Assembly (NCBI RefSeq): GCF_019649055.1
Contig: NW_026570300.1
Location: forward strand, 434,001 to 498,000
Direction of reading: 5' to 3'
Length of the DNA stretch: 64,000 nt
Origin: Paramacrobiotus metropolitanus
Taxonomy: Eukaryota > Tardigrada > Eutardigrada > Parachela > Macrobiotidae
Shown one piece after another: positions 55,944-64,000 of the stretch. The first letter of the stretch is position 1. Every line of letters begins with the position of its first letter. A program made the position numbers and the translations under genes. The notes beneath the pieces were generated by a model that had not been told where the DNA came from, did not search any database, and saw only the letters and a program-made list of their open reading frames with translations.

Positions 55944-56600
55944 TACTTATAGATAAGATAGAATTTTGGGTATATATTGCGTATTTGCAGAAGTGCAAGT
56001 TTTGAATACTTACTGTTTTCGAACTGCTTTCGCTGCCGGTCGGCATTTAGCGTACGTGCGCACTGCGCTGTAACCTTGACTTGGCAATACGGATATACAG
56101 CTGAATATCCGCTGCCTGTAGCACGATACAAATGTACAGCTTAGGACTGAAGAGACGCATAACCCCATACCCAGATATCCGTACGCATGTGGGAAGTGCA
56201 CTTGTACGACAAACGTATATTAATTTTAGCCGAGTCGTACCGCGCACTGCACCGCATGCGTTCGGAATGCGGTGGGTGGGAGGCTACCACCCATTTCGCC
56301 AACCGGACATTTCGCCAACCGGACATTTCGCCAACCAGACATTTCGCCAACAGCCTACAGGATATTTAGCCTACAGTACTTTACGTTTAGCGCCTTAGTC
56401 TACAGGACAATTGGCATATGGCACTCTTGGCTGGCCAAAGCAGCACATTTTACATGCATTTTTATTTTAAATGTACAATAAATACATACGTACTGCAGCA
56501 CATTCACACGTTGTAGTATTACAACAAGAACAAAAACTATTTACAAATATTTTCCCATTTACACCATAACTGACAGTGTGCCATGCAAGGTAAAATAATT

Positions 56601-56748
56601 AGCAAGAACGTATCGAAAGGCGATTACATGTACTTCTAACACCAAATGCGGCTGAAATGCAAAACTCAAAATATATTAGCAGGAACGTATCGAAAAGCGA
56701 TTACTTCTAACACTAAATTCGGCGGAAATGCAAAACTCAAAATATATA
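56601..56748. repeat. Tandem duplication, unit about 75 bp
   Basis: Two copies start AGCAAGAACGTATCGAAAGG (56601) and AGCAGGAACGTATCGAAAAG (56678); both end AAAACTCAAAATATAT. They lie within the 3' part of the MULE, downstream of its transposase. Confidence 0.8.
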
Positions 56749-56836
56749 TGAAGTCCGAATTATAAGACAAGCTGCTACGCTGCAGTTTGACCATGAAAAC
56801 CTTACAACATGATTTCGAGATTAATGGCAACCGATC

Positions 56837-58692
56837 TCAAATAGCTGATCGTATCGATTTGCCCGTAGTTGGATGCAACGTTTTTAGCCGCTTGGTGACC
56901 TCCAGGTATTGCTTCCTTTGTTTAGGAATTTCACCTGCCATGCGTGAAGCTGCCTCTGTTTGCTGGTGAACAATTTCCCGACACAGTAGGTTGAAAAATT
57001 GATAAATGCCGGGATGGTCTTTATTAACGACATCAGAAAACGTGCGATGCCAAGCTTCTAGGCGATTGGTCGTACGGTGAATATCCCTCTCAAGTCTATC
57101 CACACAGCTCCAAAATTCAACAGGATACAGAGGCCTTTTAATGCGACAACCGGTTACTCGAAACATAGTTGTTGTTTCGCCGACGTATGTTGTTTTCAAG
57201 TACTCGATTAACACATCGTTGTGTTTGAACGGAAAAAATGGCGCGTCCAGGAGTTCAATAAGCGCTCGTTCTACATCCTGTACCGGCACGAACGCGAGGG
57301 CAAAAAAGCATGCGACAGGAAATGTTGAACTCTGCATTGTTCGCATAAATAGGCCCGTGTCCCAGGGCAACGAGTTTCCGGTACAGGCTTTGTCCGAAGT
57401 GGAAGTTGCAGCCTGTAAATTAATTATTTGCAAAATTTTTATATCTGCAAAAAAAATTAATAATAGTTAATAATCAAGATTAAGTGACAAGAATTATTAA
57501 TCATCAATGAATGCTAATAGTATTTCTGCTTTCACTAACAGCAGTAGTAACTAGCAACGGCGTATAACCTTTGAAAATCGTGACATAAGTGCGGGAACAA
57601 ATTAGTATTAATTAATGCCACTCAATAACAACTAAATAAGAACGATCTAAAATAATTATAATTACTGACTAAAAATCTGTAATCATAAAAACAAAAATTA
57701 CAATTAGCACAAATAATAACAGCTGTTGCAAAACAACAAAATTCAAGAAAATTAAGTACGTACAGAGAACCTGAATATTTCATGTTTTAATATTTACTTA
57801 AACTGCATAAAAAATTACAATTTATTCCATTAATAAAAATATTATGTTAATTTCACCTCTTAATTTTGACGTGGTAAAACATTTCGGAACGCAATCACAG
57901 CCGACTGTTCGAAATCCATCAACATGTGTTCGGGTCCGACTTCTTCAGATCCACTTTTCTGCATCAGTGCGTCACGGATAATTGTGAAAAGCGTCGATAA
58001 GTGAGCTCACATTTATTTGGCAACAACGCATAAATAAGCGGAGCCGTTGCACCACAAACATCAGCATGCACCGTGTACAACTGCGTGAAAACAGGCGGGC
58101 TGACGCTGAAGGTGCCATCGCTCAGCCAAACATTTGTTCTCTCCAGATAATCGAAGCATTTCGGATCTCCGAACACAATAATCCGATGAATGTCTTCTGC
58201 ACCAGTATCGGCAGTTAGCACGGATTCATTGCGCGTTGTTTCTTTCAGAAAATAACTGCCATCGATATCCGCCAAGCAAGTTACACGGCCGGTAGGGATA
58301 CCTTCCGCTTTTCTTTGGCGTCCAATGGTTTTGGCAAGAGCGTTGTAAGAAGACATTTTTACTGCAGCATATACAGGCATCCCGGCGCGAACTTCATCAA
58401 TAATCTGCCGTGGTCGCTCCACTGTATTGGTTGCACGAACCTTTAACGCCTGTCTGGCTGATTTCGCAGTAACCTTTATGACATCCGGGGCATGAGAATG
58501 CTGGCCGCGCTCAACAGCTGCGCCATCGGCATAATATAAACGAGCACTGCAGTGGGCCCTTTCTCGGCAACGCCAGTTCTGACAATTCTCCGTTCTGTCT
58601 TCTGCGCGTTTCCAGAATTCGATATACTCATAACTTTTGTAATTTAACACTTTGCCTTTGCGGTTGGTAAAAGAAAACGTTATTTCCGTCAT
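56837..58692 (-). pseudogene. MULE transposase with FLYWCH-type zinc finger, frameshifted
   Basis: The first part, 58692-57964, begins MTEITFSFTNRKGKVLN and has a FLYWCH/WRKY-like finger (C..C in CQNWRCRERAHC, H..H in HSHAP) at about residues 1-75. A linker and the start of the MULE catalytic domain follow, with the first Asp in VWLSDGTFSV and LIYALLPNK. The frame then breaks near 58000: the continuing family sequence (second catalytic region, HMLMDFEQSAV, about 57880-57920) lies in another frame. The last part, 57433-56837, resumes after an AG acceptor at about 57418 with the C-terminal NRLEAWHRTFS motif. The frameshift makes this copy non-functional unless a missed intron restores the frame. 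Confidence 0.8.
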
Positions 58693-59094
58693 AATTAACT
58701 AGGCAGTTAATTATCTGTGCCCTGCTATGTAAATACGTAGACAAAAAACCTGGAAAATTGTGGTTAATACGAAATTTAAGATTATCCAACGGCTTTTTCT
58801 GTGCGCATATAAGAAGTGGCACTGAGGGTTCGATTTTACGCTTAATCAGCCTTGCTCATAATATGCATATGACTGAGTAATGATTTCGAATCGAACTCAT
58901 TTACATCAGCAATTGTTCATGTGCCGCTCAGTTTCGAATCACATTATAAGATGTAGAATCTGTACGTCATTGCAGCGTTGAGCCGTGTGCATTAATGCCA
59001 ATGGCATATATACGATGTCTTATAGCAAAGTACTGTAGTTCAGTAAACGGGAGCAAATCACCCGGTTGGCGAAATGTCCCGTTGGCGAAATGGG

Positions 59095-60517
59095 ATGATA
59101 CCGGGTGGGATTATGCGTCTTTTTTGTCCTAAGCTGTAAGTAACATCTTTTTGCCGTCCACTGTACAGTGTACAGGATGGGATGACATCTGCCAATATTT
59201 CCGCTGAAGTACCTGTTATCTCACAGGCGCCACCTCAACAGTCCTAGTCAGAATCAGACTCCTCACTTTACAGAAAAGCTTTCGCCTGATACGCTGTAGC
59301 CTGTAAGGGTATAAGGGCCCGCGCTGAGGCGCTGAGTCTGAGACCTGCTATGTAATACAGACTGCAGTGTAGGCACTAGGCAGTTTCAGCGAATTACGGT
59401 TTAACTTTAACCGTAGTCAAGCTGAACAGACAGAGCGATAGAGCACAGAGAGAGTAGCTCTGTCTCTGACGAACTGGGGCGCAACGCGTTTCTTTGATCA
59501 TTTGTGGCAGCATGTTCTTGGAAAACAGAGAATCCAGGATTTCCTACAATGTGCAACTACAGAATCGACTAACAGACCTTGATCAGGTTATACACACTTG
59601 AAGATCTAAAGTAAATAATGACATAATCGAAAAATTATAAATATATGTCATCTATCTATCATCTTGGTTTTTATTTTCAGCTCACTGCTATGGGCGAAAA
59701 AACGATTGCGACCATTATGGTAAGTTGGTGGTTGGTGGCTGACTAATATCAATTTGAATATGTACAAAACATTTTAGTTTTAAGGTAGCAACAAAGCTGT
59801 TTTTATTTGTGATCTCGTATGATATACTTGTTAAATTTATTTTCTTTATTGGGCGAAACGGACAAAAATCAATGTCAAAGCAATGCTCTTGAAAATAGAG
59901 GTCTATGGCTGTGCTCTTGGTTGATTATGTGGTAAAATGGTACTTAATCCCTATATGCGAGTATTACTGTGTTGTCGATTCAACTTGGCACCCTTTTTTA
60001 CAGTGAGTCGTATCCGCTTAGCGTATAACTCACTGTACGAAAAGCGTAATAGTACGCGTAAGCCTAACCAGGGCACATTTTCCGGGTCTAAATTCAAAAA
60101 TTTCCGATCTTTTGTAGAAAGAAAGAATAATTCCGTAGTATAAATGAAACAGTATTTTTATTTGCAAAAAAGGCTCAGAAGTTGTGGCCACACAATATTA
60201 GAAGAATACAAGTATCGGTCGCGCTATCGCGCGACCAGTTGTGTTTGAGGTATGGAAGTATGAAAAAAATACAAAAATTCGTACAGCAATAAAAAATATA
60301 TACTTCGTACAGCAATAAAAAAAATTTTGAGAAATATTTCAAATATAAAACCCAGCGAGGCCAGCTGCGAAAACATTTTAAACATGAAGAAATGCGGTTT
60401 TTTATCGCGTTTTTAATGTAACTTTATATTACCGATCTCATGAACTGAAAACTTGAATTTTTTGGTTCCACAGATAATATTTTAACGGTGATAAAATGGA
60501 TTGAGTGGGGTCATATA
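59095..60517. other. Spacer, no gene seen
   Basis: Contains a single TIR-like terminus of the CTGTGT family at 59967 and A/T-rich sequence. No supported ORF. Confidence 0.5.
59967..60010 (+). mobile_element. Orphan terminus of the CTGTGT MITE family
   Basis: TA followed by CTGTGTTGTCGATTCAACTT matches the TIR of the element at 37458-38090 with a few changes, and the TTGGCAC...TTTTTTACA continuation is also shared. The opposite end was not found. Confidence 0.55.
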
Positions 60518-61638
60518 CAGGTCGATCACACCAAGTGTGGGCAGTTGCAAAAATAAATTAAAAATATGTCTGTGAGTCGTTTTGTTGCTTTGTCGGCATA
60601 TTTAAAAAAAATAAAATTCTAATAAAATTTTTTTGCAAATCCAGCACCATCAAAACTAATATCTTTAATGTGCTAGTAGGGAGCCGAGCGGTGTTTTTTG
60701 GGAAGGGGCACCTGTCAGTTTTTTTATGGTTATAACTACCCTTGGGAAAATCTCAGCGTTAAGATTGCTGCCTGGAGTATTCTGGAAGTTATTGTACAGC
60801 CCTTAAGATGTTCGTTACGCGTTATTAGCAAAATCTTGCGTGATCAGTGATCGAGGGGAACTCGAAGCAAAGGGCATCTCCATAGACTTATGTGGTAGAA
60901 AGCACCTACCGAGAAATGTGGTTGCCTAGCGCAAGGAGCGGGGGATCTCAAACTAATAATTTCCATGAATTAGACATGGACTACCTGAGTTAATTTTGGA
61001 GTGTCGACAAATATCTACAACACAGGAAAGGAGATATAAGTCCTGGACGAATGGAGAAAAAAATTAGTGAAGCGATGACTAAAAAAAGTCATGAGTGCTG
61101 TAGAAAGTGGGCGGATTGGAACGTCTTGAGCCTTTTGTTTTGATGAAAAGTTTTAAGCGGACAGTGAACACTTTCTCAACGTGATTTTGTCAAGAATGCA
61201 CATTTGAGACACTCCATGGCTGCACTGAGACGGCGGAAGTGGGGTTGCCCACCCTTTTAACGGTGCCCGCACTGACTCTGCAAAGGTCAGGCGGGTTTGG
61301 TGAAACTCGGTTCATGGCAGGCATGTTTCGCAAGAGTATTGGTTGGGCAACAGCCCAAATTTATCACTTTTGCGATAAGACGTCAACGAAAGCTCTAAAC
61401 AAATTTAAAGTCGGAAGACTGCAACCACGGCCGATGGGTCAAGCCCCATTTGCAAGACGGTCGGAAACAATTTTGATATCACTGGGATTCGAAACACGTT
61501 CTCAACAGGGCGATTCAAGTGCAAAACATGTTAGACACATGCTGCAACCATGTTAAAATGAAATAATTATTTAATTGTTGACGGCTGACATTTTATAATT
61601 TTTTAAAAAAACTGCAAACACTTGGCGCGATCGACCTG
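60518..61638. mobile_element. Tc1/mariner-like element remnant, 1.1 kb
   Basis: Termini CAGGTCGATCACACCAAGTG and the near complement CACTTGGCGCGATCGACCTG are flanked by TA at 60516-60517 and 61639-61640. The size suits Tc1/mariner. Protein-like traces (FDEKF near 61140, plus strand) are heavily broken, so no CDS is called. Confidence 0.7.
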
Positions 61639-61953
61639 TATCTGTACACGATGCCCATAAAATACCATTTTTTCAGCGCAGAATTAATGGAAACTTGCGG
61701 GGAACAGTTAACGTTCGCCCAAGGTGTCCTTGCAGGCTGCATCTTTAGATACTAATAGTAAGATTTTTTCAGCCATCAGTCAAGCTCTTCAGTATTTATT
61801 AAGATAAAATAAATACATGTTTATTAGATTTCGAGGTTAGTAAATGCCCAAGCTACCACCAGTATCACAGAGCCGCTATGTGAGTGAATACGGTAAACGG
61901 GCCGCGGGCCGGCTTTTAGATACTTAGAAATTACATATAAATTAGACAATTAA

Positions 61954-63048
61954 GGGATTTGGCCCGGTACATAGTACCAATTCGGGTAAATACACGGGAA
62001 CTTCCGCTGTCGCGCAATCCTAAACACTTTTTTGCATGGCTAGCCAGGCTAGGTATGTACCTAATATTCGTAACGGCTCTCATACTCATACTCATAATCC
62101 TACTTCTAATTCCGAATTCATACTCATAACGGCCCTTATAATCATAATCATACTTTGGTCCTACCGGTCATCATATTAATTTATTTATAATTATTGCTCA
62201 CATCTTAACCATTACTCATGCTGGTGTGTCAAAAATGTAATATTCAATTACAACCATGTGTTCATGCAAGTCTACTCCACCGCCCGCTTTCGTCCACTCG
62301 TAAAAAATTATTTTACCTGAATTAGTAGCGAAAAATATTTATTAGAAAATGGCTTCATTACAAAATGACTTCAGTAAACTTGAACTGAGAAACGAAAGCT
62401 AGGTAATTTAATCTGCATATAAAAACAGCAAGAAAATCTACCATTGTCCACTTTCGTCCATTTTTTAAACTAGTGCTAATGAAAAAAAACCTGAAATGTT
62501 AATGGGCTTATTACGTAGCTTCCACCAAACAAAAAGTTAACGGGCCGTTAACTTTCCACAAAATTAAATTTCGACAAAAGCATCGTGCACACTGTACTGC
62601 AATGGAACACAGGAACAGTAATAACGCAGTTTGCTATCCAGGACAAAAGCAGATATAAAAAAAAAATTTTTTTAAATTCAAGAACGGTGCACAATTTGCG
62701 CAACAGCTATTAAAACTTAGTGTCAATATTACGGTTTTTACGATTAATGAATGCTATAATGCTTTCACTAATAACATTAAGCGCAGTAGCGCACTGGTAT
62801 GAGTAGCGGTAAAGGCTTGAGTTATGAATATGAACAAAAATATGACAACCGGTAGGATCAAAGTATGATTATGATTATGAAAGCCGTTTTGAGTATGAAT
62901 TGTGAATTAGAAATAAGGTTATGAGTATGAGGACCGCTATGAGAATTAGGGTTTAGGAGCGCGCGGCAGCGCAAGTTGTCGTGGATATACTATACAAATT
63001 TGGTGCTATGTACTCGTAGTATGTACCGGGCCAATCCGGCCAAATGCC
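61954..63048. mobile_element. Long-TIR element flanked by TTAA
   Basis: Starts GGGATTTGGCCCGGTACATA after TTAA (61950-61953) and ends TACCGGGCCAATCCGGCCAA plus ATGCC before TTAA (63049-63052). Inverted similarity extends about 210 bp inward, including CATACTCATAATC-type simple repeats and CCTACCGGTCAT. TTAA target sites are typical of piggyBac-type elements; the interior (62180-62840) has no transposase. Same family as 18903-19238. Confidence 0.75.
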
Positions 63049-63052
63049 TTAA

Positions 63053-63900
63053 GACCGCGAGATATTGAGGTACTCAGACATTTCTAGACATTTTTAAAAT
63101 TTCGAAACTCTGGAGGCTAAAAAAATTAGAGGTAACGGCCCCGCTGCGCGAGGCCGAGTCGAAATATTTAGAAATATTTAGAAATTCTGGAAATTTAAAA
63201 GCTTTGGAGCCGACTTTGGAAAAATTAATAGTTATTTTGAGGTTTTCGAACATGTTTTGAAAACGTCTTAAAGGTTTCAAGAATTTAAAAAAAGTTATAG
63301 TTTTGAATTTTTGATGGAATTGACAATTTAAATAACATACAGAGATCTGTAGTTCAGGTTGCTAAGCTGCGAAATTTGTATTTGCTCATTCGAGACGTTT
63401 CCAGAAGTTACTGGAAATTTCTATGAACTTTAAACGCTAAGTACAGAAAGTTTGAAAGGGTTTCTGAAACGTTCCGGAAACCAGAAATTCTTTTCCAAGC
63501 TGCAGGTAGGAAGCTTTGGAAGATGTTTTATTTTATAAAATTAACGACTTAGTGGAAAAATCAACGTTGAATTAGGAGATAATTTCCAAAACTAGCAACC
63601 GTTAAGTACTAACAACCCTTAAGTACTACAACTTCTAAAAATTTTTTTAGACCTACTCCAAAACTTAAGATTTTTTTAAAGATACAGGTAGAAGCGTTTG
63701 TGCGATGCTTTATTTTATAAAATTATCAACTTACTGAAAAAATCAATCTTGATTTAGGAGATAATTTCCAAAAAATAAGGACGTAAGGATATATGAATCT
63801 ATTGATACAGCACTATGCGTATGCAGTATGCACTACAGTGAGTAGTGAGTACATTCTACTGCAGTGTGTTTAATATTGCAGAGTGCAGACCAGACTTGGG
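63053..63900. other. AT-rich spacer with a diffuse repeat
   Basis: No gene. TGTTTTATTTTATAAAATTA followed by ATAATTTCCAAAA occurs near 63523-63590 and again near 63709-63773, a diverged direct repeat of about 65 bp. Confidence 0.55.
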
Positions 63901-63904
63901 CCAC

Positions 63905-64000
63905 CTTTGCGTTTTCCACCTTCCACCCACCCCACCTCACCCCACAAATTTTCCACTCCACCCCACCCCACCACGCTAAAAAAATGGCCCACCTCCGCCC
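63905..64000 (+). repeat. CCACC/CCCCA low-complexity tract at the window end
   Basis: Pyrimidine/C-rich imperfect repeat of CCACC and CCCCACC words running off the window edge. Confidence 0.8.

Larger units (their letters stand above)
56290..59094 (-). mobile_element. Mutator-like element (MULE), about 2.8 kb, decayed
   Basis: The left end CCCATTTCGCCAACCGGACA is followed by two or three more CATTTCGCCAAC units. The right end is the inverted complement (TGTCCCGTTGGCGAAATGGG) with one further unit. Between them the minus strand encodes a FLYWCH/MULE-type transposase. A 9-11-bp target duplication, expected for Mutator, was not obvious. Confidence 0.8.

Overview
The window is animal nuclear DNA from an invertebrate. 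It has spliced protein genes with short GT..AG introns (often 50-700 bp), a Ty3/gypsy-class (Metaviridae-type) LTR retroelement, and many DNA-transposon families. Intron style and gene content fit a compact ecdysozoan-like genome such as a tardigrade, but I cannot fix the phylum from sequence alone. No rRNA, confident tRNA or CRISPR array was seen.

Layout. (1) 1-15.9 kb: a minus-strand Ty3/gypsy element with 5' LTR, primer-binding site, 1 kb leader, a very long Gag-protease ORF, a 278-codon ORF with an extra integrase-type zinc finger, and Pol (RT, RNase H, integrase, AT-hook). Beyond pol lie two unidentified ORFs, one of them spliced. The 3' LTR is not in view. (2) 16.9-20.2 kb (+): a glycogenin-family gene in at least 7 exons that lacks canonical catalytic residues and carries two inverted-repeat elements in its introns. 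(3) 21.8-23.9 kb (+): a six-exon gene for a small secreted protein resembling the N-terminal module of Notch ligands. (4) 24.1-27.4 kb (-): a complete 13-exon acyloxyacyl hydrolase (AOAH) gene with intact catalytic motifs. (5) 31.8-33.5 kb (+): a single-exon LRR-Ig-FN3 secreted protein. (6) 33.9-40.3 kb (-): an eight-exon gene of unknown family whose 3.5 kb intron holds a tandem duplication split by a TA-flanked MITE. (7) 42.4-48.6 kb: a repeat domain with a hAT MITE, a fold-back element, a 1.5 kb minisatellite and three head-to-tail Helitron-like units carrying 45-bp tandem repeats. (8) 48.6-64 kb: gene-poor, with a dynein-2 heavy-chain pseudogene fragment, a decayed Mutator-like element with a FLYWCH-type transposase, a Tc1/mariner-like element and a long-TIR element flanked by TTAA.

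The host genes do not form an obvious pathway. AOAH points to lipid/LPS detoxification or innate immunity, the LRR-Ig-FN3 and Notch-ligand-like proteins to extracellular recognition, and glycogenin to carbohydrate storage. Exon models were built by hand from reading frame, GT..AG sites and phase agreement. Where I say a model closes in phase, every junction was checked by counting bases.
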